Position numbers and translations under genes: made by a program. Shown one piece after another: positions 7,331 through 15,711 of a DNA stretch of 37,404 bases. Source of the DNA: CAYGHE01 sp964349805. GTDB lineage: Bacteria; Patescibacteriota; Saccharimonadia; Saccharimonadales; Saccharimonadaceae. Numbering within the stretch: the stretch's first letter is position 1; each line of letters opens with the position of its first letter. Location: NCBI GenBank assembly GCA_964349805.1, contig CAYGHE010000007.1, forward strand, positions 1-37,404, read 5' to 3'. The notes beneath the pieces are model-generated. The model was not told the origin of the DNA and searched no databases. It saw only the letters and a program-made list of their open reading frames with translations.

Positions 7331-9130
7331 TTACGGTGTTTTGTAGACTGTACGCGTACCGACGGACCAATCTAAAACGTTAGCATATCGATTCACTGGC
7401 GATACTAGCACGGCATCTTCTTCCATTGAACGAGCGGATACGCTGTGCACATATCTGGTGCTTAGCTGGTACAGAGCTATTGCCGGCACATCAGAAATCC
7501 ACTGGTTAGCAAACGTCGTATACTTAGCGTTCCGCAAGGCAGTATCATTACGAGCACGCGCAGAACTAAGTGTGTCATCGCTAATAGCGTTTTTGTAATT
7601 AGATAGATTAAACCCTTGCGGCGTAGCTTGTGATGAGTGCCAATAAGCGTACACATCTGGGTCAGCCCCTATGTTGAGCTGATATATCAAAACGTCATAA
7701 TTGCGCGGGCTAATGATGTTTTGCGTGACGTCCTGCAAGACATCTCCTGGATCTACTATCTGTGTATCAACTGCTATTCCTACATCGCGCCACTGACTCA
7801 CGAGTTCTTCAAGAATATGCTCGGATTCACTATTTTTTAGCGTCAGTACAGATATGCGTAATTCTTGACCGTCTTTTTGGCGAATGCCGGAAGACCCTAA
7901 CACCCAACCAGCCTCTCCTAGTGCTTTTTCAGCCTCCGAAGAGTCGTGTTTTGGGGCCAGAGGTACATCAGCGCCCCTAATCTGGCCATTAATAAAAGGT
8001 AGGTGCAAAGATGGCGTATCAGCTCCTAGTTTTTCCCGTAGCGATTCTGTGTCGGTGGCAAGTCGTAAAGCCCTACGTATACTTGCATCCGCCAAGGGTG
8101 CTCTCTCTGTATTGATAAGAGCATAAAGCCCACTATTGATTGGTGCATGGACTACACTGTATCTGAACGGATTTATATCGCGTATCTCAACCGAGGAAAG
8201 GTCTGCTGCGGCATTAACTTCACCTGTAGTCAACGCTGCGGTTATTGCTTGCCTGTCAGGGTAAGAATGCAACTGAAAACGCGACAGCTTAGGTTTACCA
8301 GCATAATAATCGTCATTTCTAGACATATATACCACTTTGCGACCTGAATCTGCGTCGACGCTTTGAGAGAAGCGGAAGCTAAATGGACCACTTCCTACGG
8401 GATTACTACCAAAGTCGCTCTCGCGCTGAGATCCTGGTTGTACATCGCCTAGTATATGACTCGGCACTATAGGAAAGTTAAGCGCATGACGGAAGGCTGC
8501 ATAAGGAAATTCTAGCGTAAACCTGATCGTGCTTTCGTCAATCACCGAGACATTTACGCCTCTCCAGCCAGTAATCGTTGAGCGTGTCGCGGGATGTTTC
8601 ATTAACTCTACCGTAAAAGCCACATCGTAAGCGCTAAGATTGACTCCATCATGCCACTTAGCATCTGGGCGCATTGAAACCGTGTAAACAGTCTCCTCCT
8701 CGTTAACACTTATATCTGTAGCCAGATCATAGCTGAGATTACCGGTGTCGTCATATGCAAGCAACCGAGAAAACATCAAATAACTAGCTGATTGTTCAGC
8801 GCTAGTGTTAACGTACAGTGGGTGCAGGGTCTCTACGGGCCCCAGTACAGCTTCAGCGTATGTACCATCCAAAGATGGTGCCGTAGTCCGGTAACTGTTC
8901 TGGAACCAAATAAACTGCAGAATAGCAGCAGCTATCAGTACTCCTACTAAAACGAACCATATGGCTATGTGGCGACGTACCTCTAAAGCGTTGCCCCACC
9001 GCCTTATCACGAATCGGTGTGCGTGGCGAATAGTAGCGCCCTCCGCTCGACGCATATGTCTAGTTACTCGGCGCTTATCAAGACTTACTCTGGGCAATCG
9101 GTGCCATTTGCCGCGGTTGCTATCTGACAT
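7331..9130 (-). CDS. ABC transporter substrate-binding protein, family 5, membrane-anchored
   Basis: A 599-aa protein of the SBP_bac_5 (oligopeptide/nickel-binding, DppA/OppA) family. A long Arg/His-rich cytoplasmic tail (1-53) is followed by one membrane helix (about 54-75). The extracellular binding domain has family-typical blocks such as VYTVSMRPDAKWHDGVNLSA, NPVGSGPFSF and NSGLYALINTERAPLADASI. There is no lipobox Cys; the protein is held by an uncleaved helix. No permease or ATPase gene of a peptide transporter is in the window, so its partner, if any, lies elsewhere. It follows secG by 14 nt, probably in one operon. Confidence 0.88.
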   Translation of the reverse strand: MSDSNRGKWHRLPRVSLDKRRVTRHMRRAEGATIRHAHRFVIRRWGNALEVRRHIAIWFVLVGVLIAAAILQFIWFQNSYRTTAPSLDGTYAEAVLGPVETLHPLYVNTSAEQSASYLMFSRLLAYDDTGNLSYDLATDISVNEEETVYTVSMRPDAKWHDGVNLSAYDVAFTVELMKHPATRSTITGWRGVNVSVIDESTIRFTLEFPYAAFRHALNFPIVPSHILGDVQPGSQRESDFGSNPVGSGPFSFRFSQSVDADSGRKVVYMSRNDDYYAGKPKLSRFQLHSYPDRQAITAALTTGEVNAAADLSSVEIRDINPFRYSVVHAPINSGLYALINTERAPLADASIRRALRLATDTESLREKLGADTPSLHLPFINGQIRGADVPLAPKHDSSEAEKALGEAGWVLGSSGIRQKDGQELRISVLTLKNSESEHILEELVSQWRDVGIAVDTQIVDPGDVLQDVTQNIISPRNYDVLIYQLNIGADPDVYAYWHSSQATPQGFNLSNYKNAISDDTLSSARARNDTALRNAKYTTFANQWISDVPAIALYQLSTRYVHSVSARSMEEDAVLVSPVNRYANVLDWSVGTRTVYKTP

Positions 9131-9144
9131 ATTAAAAATCCTGG

Positions 9145-9375
9145 TTAACTGACTGGCAAGAGCAGACTGGCAAGTATCGACAATACGAAGATAACCGCCA
9201 AGACTATCGTTGCCTCAAACAAGTTTTTATCAAGTCCGCGACGGGTAGTATAAAGTTCCCCCGAGCTTCCAAAGCCCGCCCCTAAAGATGCGCCACGCTG
9301 CTGTAGCAAAATCGACGCTATCATCAAAATAGCCGATCCGATAGTAATAAATTGCAAAATGTCTTGAATGTTCAT
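9145..9375 (-). CDS. secG: Protein-export membrane protein SecG
   Basis: A 76-aa SecG. The first membrane helix is at about residues 5-24. The conserved cytoplasmic loop LLQQRGASLGAGFGSSGELYTTRRG follows, then a second helix at about 54-74. It is an accessory subunit of the SecYEG translocon. The ATG lies 3 nt after the stop of the upstream four-helix membrane protein, indicating co-transcription. Confidence 0.93.
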   Translation of the reverse strand: MNIQDILQFITIGSAILMIASILLQQRGASLGAGFGSSGELYTTRRGLDKNLFEATIVLAVIFVLSILASLLLPVS

Positions 9376-9378
9376 AGT

Positions 9379-9786
9379 TTACTTAGTTAGCGCCCGCCAT
9401 TTACCCATAAATTCATATCGCATATCAAGCACGGTGCTTAGTATATAGTTTATCAGACTAAGCAGCATGCCGGTCATAATTGAGTAGACAAAAGACATCG
9501 ATATGCCGGGTGCCAATGCAAGCGATATATAAACCAAGAGTCCGTTGACTACTAGCATAAATAGGCCTAGTGTTAGCAGTATTGCAGGTAAAGATAAAAC
9601 AACAATTAGTGGTTTTAGAATACTGTTAACTAGCGAGAAAATAAGGCCCGCTAGCAAAAATCCAGCTAGGCTTAGATCTACAATAATAGCGTCGTTATAC
9701 CCGGTGCTTAATAGGCGTACAGCAGCCCATAGCCCGAACGAATTTAGCAACCATCTAACAGCAAAAACTGATAATTGTTTTCTCAT
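9379..9786 (-). CDS. Phage holin 4-like (YvlD-type) four-helix membrane protein
   Basis: A 135-aa protein with four predicted membrane helices, matching the PF04020 'phage holin family 4' pattern. The conserved part is SLVNSILKPLIVVLSLPAILLTLGLF with a later LSLINYILS. Despite the name, members are ordinary chromosomal membrane proteins of unknown role; nothing here suggests a phage. The extended -10 (TGA TATAAT) uses the TGA stop of the preceding aminopeptidase gene. Confidence 0.85.
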   Translation of the reverse strand: MRKQLSVFAVRWLLNSFGLWAAVRLLSTGYNDAIIVDLSLAGFLLAGLIFSLVNSILKPLIVVLSLPAILLTLGLFMLVVNGLLVYISLALAPGISMSFVYSIMTGMLLSLINYILSTVLDMRYEFMGKWRALTK

Positions 9787-9797
9787 ATAGTCCCCGT

Positions 9798-9806
9798 ATT
9801 ATATCA
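9798..9806 (-). promoter_or_regulatory. Extended -10 of the YvlD-like/secG/SBP operon
   Basis: The minus strand reads TGA TATAAT, ending 11 nt before the ATG. The TGA is at the same time the stop codon of the aminopeptidase gene. Confidence 0.5.
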
Positions 9807-11009
9807 CGGATTAACCGATAATTTTCCGCTCAGCACAGTAGATCCCGTATCTGTAATAAGCACGTCGTCTTCAATGCGCACCCCTAGTGATTCTTCTGGT
9901 ATATAAATACCCGGCTCAACGGTTAGTACCATACCAGAAAGAAATTCTGTTGGACGACCAAGACTGTCGTGCACATCTACGCCCAGACCGTGACTAATAG
10001 CATGGGGAAAGTACCGACGATAAGTTTTTTCGTCTTTATCTGAGCTTAGTAAACCTAACCGAATTAAAGCTTGTTGCATTATATTATCAACGGTTTCTTG
10101 GTAGCTCTTGACGCTCAAATGGGGGCGCAATAACCCTATAATCTCTTTGTGCGCAGACAAAACTGCGTCGTGAACCTCAACTTGACGCTTAGATGGTGAA
10201 TTTAACGCATAAGTACGCGTAATATCAGCAGCATATCCGTTTGCACGAGCACCCGCATCTATTAATACTAGCCCATCTTTTGATAATCGGTCGGAGTTGT
10301 TGCTGTAGTGTAGCGTGCAGGCGTTTTTACCAGAGGCCACTATAGGATCGTACGCGTGTCCACTGGCATTAGACCGAAAAGCGTGGGTAAACTCGGCCTC
10401 AATTTCATACTCGTACGAGAATGTATCTATGTTGTTTTTTACTTTTTCGAAAGCGCCAACTGTGAGGTCGATAGCAGTTTTTATAGAAGTTATTTCTTCG
10501 GGTTGCTTGATAGCACGCAATTTAGCTAGCTCTGTGCGGCAGTCTTGGACGTTTTTAAATAATGCCGCCAACCTTCGTCTCATTTTTGCAGGCGCAGGGT
10601 TAAGAGCAAAATTATAATATCTGGAATACGGATCCTTGCCTAATGAATAAACTGTTTTTTGACGAGTGGATAAGGATTTCAATAGTTTAATAGCCCTGTC
10701 GCGAGATAAAATAGCGTCAGCACCACTAATTTCTCGAGCTGTAGATTGAGACAAAATACCGTCAAAAATTATTTCCTTTTTTCGTAGGTTAGGTTCGACA
10801 AGATAAGTCTCTTGTTTCGAGGTATCGATTATCACCCACCAGCCTGGTGCTTCAATGCCACATAACCACCAAAAATTAGATTCTTGTTCGAATAAAAAAG
10901 CCGAGTCGTTACCGCGCTGCATAGAGTCATACGCGGACAGAACTATCACGGAATCCTGCAAAGCTTCGGATATTTTTTGGCGATTATTTACAAAAAATAA
11001 TTTGTCCAT
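9804..11009 (-). CDS. pepP: Aminopeptidase P family metallopeptidase (M24)
   Basis: A 401-aa Xaa-Pro aminopeptidase-like enzyme with an N-terminal AMP_N-type domain (about 1-165) and a pita-bread M24 domain. The metal ligands are visible: two Asp in DAGARANGYAADITRT, His in ISHGLGVDVHD, Glu in VEPGIYIPE and Glu in GVRIEDDVLI. It releases N-terminal residues ahead of proline and is probably cytosolic. It lies 13 nt after the prepilin gene on the same strand. A prolidase specificity cannot be excluded. Confidence 0.9.
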   Translation of the reverse strand: MDKLFFVNNRQKISEALQDSVIVLSAYDSMQRGNDSAFLFEQESNFWWLCGIEAPGWWVIIDTSKQETYLVEPNLRKKEIIFDGILSQSTAREISGADAILSRDRAIKLLKSLSTRQKTVYSLGKDPYSRYYNFALNPAPAKMRRRLAALFKNVQDCRTELAKLRAIKQPEEITSIKTAIDLTVGAFEKVKNNIDTFSYEYEIEAEFTHAFRSNASGHAYDPIVASGKNACTLHYSNNSDRLSKDGLVLIDAGARANGYAADITRTYALNSPSKRQVEVHDAVLSAHKEIIGLLRPHLSVKSYQETVDNIMQQALIRLGLLSSDKDEKTYRRYFPHAISHGLGVDVHDSLGRPTEFLSGMVLTVEPGIYIPEESLGVRIEDDVLITDTGSTVLSGKLSVNP

Positions 11010-11022
11010 TGTGCCAGTTATT

Positions 11023-11385
11023 TTACTGTGGCGGACAATTGCCAGATTGCGGCACGGCGCTGGCCGCCCCTATTACGTGATAAACAATTGAAGGATCGGC
11101 AGCGCCGGATCCGCTAATACAGTAGCTTGTTGCGTCACCGTATTCATATGTTAAAACCACTTTGGAGCTTGAGCTGAAAGTAGTAGGTATAGCTAACGGG
11201 TATCCATTAGAGAAGTTCCGCGCTGACTCCATAGCTGTATTAACTCCCTGTAAATCACTTTTTATAGCATCCTCTGTGATACGTTGCTGCCACGAGCCAT
11301 AGCCAACCACAGCCAAGCCGGCCAATATCCCTAGTATTGATATGGATATTAGTATTTCAGTAATAGTGAAACCCTTGGCTGTCAT
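11023..11385 (-). CDS. Type IV prepilin-like protein
   Basis: A 120-aa prepilin. A short basic leader is followed by the peptidase site KG|FTITE, with Glu at mature position 5, and a hydrophobic N-terminal helix (ILISISILGILAGLAVVGYG). The pseudopilin-like globular part is about 85 residues and has two Cys near the C-terminus (SYCISG and GNCPPQ) that may form a disulfide. It should be processed by PilD and join a type IV pilus or pseudopilus. No other pilus gene is adjacent; it stands between uvrC and the aminopeptidase. Confidence 0.88.
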   Translation of the reverse strand: MTAKGFTITEILISISILGILAGLAVVGYGSWQQRITEDAIKSDLQGVNTAMESARNFSNGYPLAIPTTFSSSSKVVLTYEYGDATSYCISGSGAADPSIVYHVIGAASAVPQSGNCPPQ

Positions 11386-11409
11386 CGTACAGACAACTAT
11401 ACACGCCTC

Positions 11410-12972
11410 TTATGTTAGCGACAAATACCTTCGCAGCAGGCCAGCCTTGGATTTACCTACAACTACTTCCAGTTCATGCTGGGGCAAATTCTTGATTGCC
11501 CGAACACTACCAAAAGTTTTTAGCAGTTTTTTCTTGGTAACAGGGCCAATGCCGGGAATATCATCTAGCAAGCTGCTTGTTTGCTTTTGACGTTTAAGAA
11601 TCGTGTGGTAGCTGACTGCAAAACGATGAGATTCGTCACGAATTCTCTGTAGCAATTTAACTATATGCGTCGAGTGCGGCAAGTTGATAAGTATAAAGTT
11701 GCCTGTAGCCGTCATATAACCCTCTAACTCTTTTAACTTTTGCCTATTTATAGTAACGTTACTGCCGCCATGGACGATCTCCGACGAGACAGAAGCACCC
11801 ACGCAATCCTTCCCTTGAGGCGTTAAGAGTTTAACTACCACCTGTTCTTCTCGCTTAGCCAACCCCACGACCGCCATGTGTTGCAAGGCCAGGCCTTGTA
11901 GCAAGGCCTGGCCTTGCAAAGCTTGAAGGGCGGCGTCAAGCTGACCCTTGCCACCATCAATAACTAACAAATCTGGTACATCCCACGCTTTTAGGTTTTT
12001 GTCCGTAAAACGCCGAGTTATCACCTCCTTCATATTAGCGAAGTCATCATTACGCTCTATGTAGGTCTTGAACTTGCGATATTCCACCCGATCGCTAGCG
12101 CCATTAGTAAACACTACCATACTAGCTACTACACTGGTTCCACTCATATGTGATATGTCATAGCCTTCAATGCGCACTGGCACCTTGCTTAAGCCCAGTA
12201 AGTCACGTAGGTCTCTTAGCGCCGCGTCTTTGCTGATATCTAGGAACTCTTTGTCCCCAAACATTATCCTTTGCTTTAAAGCCTTCAGGTCATTGAGTTT
12301 GTTACGCAAATGGGCCGCTTGTTCAAAATCTTGCTTTTTAGCCGCCTGCTTCATCTGTTTTTCCATTTCTCGCATAATAGCTTGCCGGTCGCCTTTTATG
12401 TATCGGATTAGCTGGCGAAGAGCTGCTTTGTATTCTTCATTTGATACGTCAGGGCCAGGACTGAGACCAATATGCACATCCAGGTCAGGTCGGGCATTTG
12501 ACCTGAGTGGTCGAGTATAATATGGAAAAATTCGACGCAGGTATCTCAGGGCTCTTTTAATTGTCCAACCATTATAATACGGTCCAAAATATTCCGCCTT
12601 GTCATCAGCCGGATTGCGCGTAAAACTAACGTGAGGAAACTCATCCTTCATGTTTATACGAATAAATATTTCGGATTTGTCGTCGCGCAGTAATACGTTA
12701 TACCGTGGCATGTAGCGTTTAACCATCTCTGATTCCAAAAACAAAGCGTCAATTTCGCTCTCGGTCTCTACCCAATCAACATCCGCAACTTCAGCGACCA
12801 ACGCCTGGGTTTTAATATCAGTATTACGTGTTGCCTGAAAATATTGCCGAACGCGATTCTTCAAAACTGCCGCTTTGCCGATATATAGTATTTCGCCCGT
12901 CTTTGATTTGTGGAAATATATTCCAGAGCTAGAGGGGAGCTTCTTTAGCTTTTGCTGTAATTGATTGTTCAT
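11410..12972 (-). CDS. uvrC: Excinuclease ABC subunit C
   Basis: A UvrC of about 520 aa (E. coli 610). The GIY-YIG nuclease domain has SGIYFHKSKTGEILYIGK (about 17-33). A UVR-type helix lies near residue 215. The RNase H-like nuclease has EGYDISHMSGTSVV and LLVIDGGKGQL, and the helix-hairpin-helix is LDDIPGIGPVTKKKLLKTFG. It makes both incisions in nucleotide excision repair with UvrA (also in this window) and UvrB. Two features are odd: a perfect 39-bp palindrome in the coding region just after GKGQL, and an extra stretch of about 40 residues between GLAKREE and LLQRIRDE. The ATG at 12972 is preferred; a GTG lies one codon earlier. Confidence 0.94.
   Translation of the reverse strand: MNNQLQQKLKKLPSSSGIYFHKSKTGEILYIGKAAVLKNRVRQYFQATRNTDIKTQALVAEVADVDWVETESEIDALFLESEMVKRYMPRYNVLLRDDKSEIFIRINMKDEFPHVSFTRNPADDKAEYFGPYYNGWTIKRALRYLRRIFPYYTRPLRSNARPDLDVHIGLSPGPDVSNEEYKAALRQLIRYIKGDRQAIMREMEKQMKQAAKKQDFEQAAHLRNKLNDLKALKQRIMFGDKEFLDISKDAALRDLRDLLGLSKVPVRIEGYDISHMSGTSVVASMVVFTNGASDRVEYRKFKTYIERNDDFANMKEVITRRFTDKNLKAWDVPDLLVIDGGKGQLDAALQALQGQALLQGLALQHMAVVGLAKREEQVVVKLLTPQGKDCVGASVSSEIVHGGSNVTINRQKLKELEGYMTATGNFILINLPHSTHIVKLLQRIRDESHRFAVSYHTILKRQKQTSSLLDDIPGIGPVTKKKLLKTFGSVRAIKNLPQHELEVVVGKSKAGLLRRYLSLT
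11881..11919. repeat. 39-bp perfect palindrome inside uvrC
   Basis: Two 18-bp arms (TTGCAAGGCCAGGCCTTG and its complement) flank a 3-nt loop TAG. It is read in frame as about LQGQALLQGLALQ. A sister copy lies at 21766-21804, differing at three arm positions per side with the complementary changes kept. Confidence 0.85.
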
Positions 12973-12980
12973 CACCTATA

Positions 12981-12986
12981 ATTGTA
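12981..12986 (-). promoter_or_regulatory. Probable -10 box of uvrC
   Basis: TACAAT within TATACAAT on the minus strand, 8 nt before the ATG. No good -35 is visible. Confidence 0.35.
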
Positions 12987-13029
12987 TACGATGGTAGCTC
13001 CACTATGTGGCAAAATGTGAGACTGCAGT

Positions 13030-13059
13030 TTGCACACCTTGTCTACTAGTGTCTATAAT
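13030..13059 (+). promoter_or_regulatory. Promoter of the ABC exporter
   Basis: TTGCAC, 18 nt, TATAAT on the plus strand. The -10 box ends 29 nt before the ATG, leaving room for the AGGAG ribosome-binding site. Confidence 0.55.
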
Positions 13060-13078
13060 TGACCAGACCTTAAATCCC

Positions 13079-13083
13079 AGGAG
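13079..13083 (+). promoter_or_regulatory. Ribosome-binding site AGGAG of the ABC exporter
   Basis: AGGAG stands 5 nt before the ATG at 13089. This decides against the in-frame GTG at 13083, which overlaps it. Confidence 0.7.
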
Positions 13084-13088
13084 TGTTA

Positions 13089-14879
13089 ATGGTACAACAA
13101 AAAACAGGCATGAAGATGATCGTCGGTCACTATTGGCGTGAGCTCCGACATTACCCATATTTTTTCATTCCACTACTGATCATAGTTCCCTCTGCGGTGT
13201 TTCTTAATAACTTCGCCATACCTTTTGTAGCAGCTCAGGTTATAGACATACTGAGTGAACGAGGCTCAGTGCCACTAAATGAGATCTGGGCAGTGTTTGG
13301 CAATCTGATCCTATTGTTTATAGTGGCGGCTATTATAGGAGAGCTCGTTTTGTGGCGATTGGTGCTGTGGCTTACTTGGAAGCTCGAGATGCGCGTAGCG
13401 TTCAGATTGTATATGCGTTGTTTTGAATACCTCAGCCAACAAAGCGCTCAATTCCATGCCGACCGATTCGGAGGATCGTTAGTTAGCCAAACCAACAAGT
13501 TTGTAGGTTCATACATACGATTAGCGGACAGCGTGGTCTTTTCGGTGCTTACTTTTGTGTCAGGTTTGATATTTACTTTTCTGATATTGGGTCCGAGAGT
13601 CCCGCTGTTCGCTCTTATTATGGCAGTCGTATGCGTGCTCTTCATTGCCGTGAATTTATTCAGCTATCGACGAATCCGGCACCTCAACGAGATCGAGTCA
13701 AAAAGAAATAATAAATTGAGTGGCCATATAGCAGATATGATTACGAATGTACTCACCGTAAAAAGTTTTTCGGCCGAAGAGCGCGAATACGGTCGTTTTG
13801 AACAACTTAACAAGAAAGCGGTTAGTGCCACCGCGAAAGTTATGCGAGCTTCTATAAAGCGAGATGTCGGTTTTGGTTTTATACTAACGGCGCTTGTAGT
13901 ATCTATGTTGCTTTTTATCGTTTATGGACAAGCTGCTTTTGGTATCACAATAGGGACCATGGTGTTGATGCTAACCTACAGCCTAACACTGTTTAACCGT
14001 TTGTGGGTTGTTATGCATATTACCCGAAACTATAACCGTATTTATGGTGACGCCTTGCCTATGGCAGAGGTTCTACGGGCCGAGGTGGTGGTTCGAGAAC
14101 CTGCCAATCCAGAACCAGCACGCATCAAAGAAGGCCTTATTGAATTCAAGAAAGTTTACTTCACACATGCAGACGATGCCAAAAATAACATCCTGTTTAA
14201 AGATTTCAACTTAGTTGTTAAGCCAGGCGAAAAAATTGGACTGGTAGGTCATTCGGGATCGGGCAAAACTACCTTAACGAAACTGTTATTGCGTTTTATG
14301 GACATTAATAAAGGTTCTATTTCGATTGACGGACAAAATATAGATAATATTACCCAGAAGGATTTGAGAGAGCACATCGCTTACGTTCCCCAGGAGCCAA
14401 TGTTATTCCACCGTAGCCTGTATGAGAACATTGCTTACGGAAAACCTGACGCGTCTATTGAAGAAGTTCGTGAAGCTGCGCGTCAAGCCAACGCCCTAGA
14501 ATTTATTGATAAACTACCTAAAAAGTTCGACACTTTAGTTGGTGAGCGGGGCATTAAACTCTCTGGCGGACAACGCCAACGTATCGCTATTGCGCGAGCT
14601 ATTTTAAAAGACGCTCCAATCCTAGTTCTAGATGAAGCAACCTCAGCCCTGGACAGTGAAAGCGAACGCCTTATTCAGGATGCTTTGAGACAACTTATGG
14701 CGGGACGTACCAATATAGTAATCGCTCATCGCTTGTCAACTATCACTAAACTAGATCGAATAGTGGTGCTTGATAACGGCAAAATAATGGAAGTTGGAAA
14801 TCATAACGAATTACTAGCTAAGAATGGAATATACGCCAAACTTTGGAAACACCAATCTGGCGGATTTATTGAGGAATAG
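13089..14879 (+). CDS. ABC exporter, fused permease and ATPase
   Basis: A 596-aa half-transporter that should act as a homodimer. The N-terminal part has about six membrane helices (residues 25-310). The nucleotide-binding domain has Walker A GHSGSGKTT (about 387-395), a Q-loop in YVPQEPMLF, the signature LSGGQRQR (about 491-498), Walker B ILVLDEATS and the H-loop in IAHRLST. This is the MsbA/MdlB multidrug or lipid exporter type; the substrate is unknown. It is a single plus-strand gene with its own promoter and Shine-Dalgarno site. It ends 1 nt before the convergent L25 gene. Confidence 0.92.
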   Translation: MVQQKTGMKMIVGHYWRELRHYPYFFIPLLIIVPSAVFLNNFAIPFVAAQVIDILSERGSVPLNEIWAVFGNLILLFIVAAIIGELVLWRLVLWLTWKLEMRVAFRLYMRCFEYLSQQSAQFHADRFGGSLVSQTNKFVGSYIRLADSVVFSVLTFVSGLIFTFLILGPRVPLFALIMAVVCVLFIAVNLFSYRRIRHLNEIESKRNNKLSGHIADMITNVLTVKSFSAEEREYGRFEQLNKKAVSATAKVMRASIKRDVGFGFILTALVVSMLLFIVYGQAAFGITIGTMVLMLTYSLTLFNRLWVVMHITRNYNRIYGDALPMAEVLRAEVVVREPANPEPARIKEGLIEFKKVYFTHADDAKNNILFKDFNLVVKPGEKIGLVGHSGSGKTTLTKLLLRFMDINKGSISIDGQNIDNITQKDLREHIAYVPQEPMLFHRSLYENIAYGKPDASIEEVREAARQANALEFIDKLPKKFDTLVGERGIKLSGGQRQRIAIARAILKDAPILVLDEATSALDSESERLIQDALRQLMAGRTNIVIAHRLSTITKLDRIVVLDNGKIMEVGNHNELLAKNGIYAKLWKHQSGGFIEE

Positions 14880-14880
14880 T

Positions 14881-15636
14881 CTATTTTTGCGGTTCAGATT
14901 GCTCGGGTTTGGGTTCTTTTTGCGATTTACCGCCCGGCTGATCTTCTTGTTGCTGGTCTTCCTGAGAGGTATCTTCGCCATGTTCAGACTCAACGCCCTC
15001 GACAGCTTCAGCTTCTTCTTCGGGTTCTACATCACCACCAGCCGCTTCGTTAGCCGCCTGCAAGGCACTAGGTTCATAAACACTAGCAACCACTAGTTCC
15101 TGTACATTTTCGGCGTCATCAAGTTCAACTCCCTCAGGCAGGGTAATATTCGCAATAGTAACCTGTTCATGTGGTTCAGCTAACTCAGCTATCGATACTT
15201 CAAGTGCATCAGGCAGATTAGAAGGCAGGGCATGTATTTTGATGCTCTCTAAGGTTTGCAAGACAACTAAACCAGCTTTTTCAGCAGCGCTTTCACCTTC
15301 TCCGACCAAGCGAATAGGTACGTCAGCTTCAACTTTCTCGTTCTGTTTAACGACACGCAAGGCGATGTGGCGGACTGTGTGTTTGACTGGGTCATAGTCA
15401 ATGTTTTTAATCATAGCTATGCGCTTTTTGCCATCAAAACTTAAATAAACTGGGTTGTGTTGACCAGCTTGCTGTACTACTTTATTAACGACTACGGCTG
15501 ACGCTTGAACGTTGACTGGATCAACTTCTTGACCATAAACAACGCCAGGTATTTGCCCCGTTTTACGTAACTGGGCTACTTTTTTGCCTTGAACGGCGCG
15601 CTTGCTTAAGTCAAGCGAAATCTTATCATTTGTCAT
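14881..15636 (-). CDS. rplY: Ribosomal protein L25 (general stress protein Ctc type)
   Basis: A 251-aa L25/Ctc. The 5S-rRNA-binding N-terminal domain contains RKTGQIPGVVYGQ, and the TL5-like beta domain contains LPEGVELDD. Beyond about residue 190 the protein is a low-complexity tail rich in Glu, Gln and Asp (EPEEEAEAVEGVE and onward), longer than in standard L25 and presumably disordered. It has an extended -10 promoter and a GGAG ribosome-binding site 9 nt before the ATG. Confidence 0.93.
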   Translation of the reverse strand: MTNDKISLDLSKRAVQGKKVAQLRKTGQIPGVVYGQEVDPVNVQASAVVVNKVVQQAGQHNPVYLSFDGKKRIAMIKNIDYDPVKHTVRHIALRVVKQNEKVEADVPIRLVGEGESAAEKAGLVVLQTLESIKIHALPSNLPDALEVSIAELAEPHEQVTIANITLPEGVELDDAENVQELVVASVYEPSALQAANEAAGGDVEPEEEAEAVEGVESEHGEDTSQEDQQQEDQPGGKSQKEPKPEQSEPQK

Positions 15637-15645
15637 CTATTGTTA

Positions 15646-15649
15646 CTCC
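15646..15649 (-). promoter_or_regulatory. Ribosome-binding site GGAG of L25
   Basis: GGAG on the minus strand, 9 nt before the ATG. It is one of the few clear Shine-Dalgarno sites at the head of a transcript in this window. Confidence 0.5.
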
Positions 15650-15666
15650 AAAATTACAACCTTGTT

Positions 15667-15675
15667 ATTATAGCA
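15667..15675 (-). promoter_or_regulatory. Extended -10 of L25
   Basis: TGC TATAAT on the minus strand, 30 nt before the ATG. It lies beside a near-palindrome at 15678-15698 that also covers the divergent DedA-like promoter. Confidence 0.55.
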
Positions 15676-15711
15676 TAAGTACCCTTATAGGGTATACTGG
15701 AGAACGAAGCT

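Noticed and set aside
9379..9786. Prophage remnant suggested by the holin-like and baseplate-J-like proteins
   Set aside because: Both belong to families found in ordinary chromosomes; no capsid, terminase, integrase or att sites are nearby.
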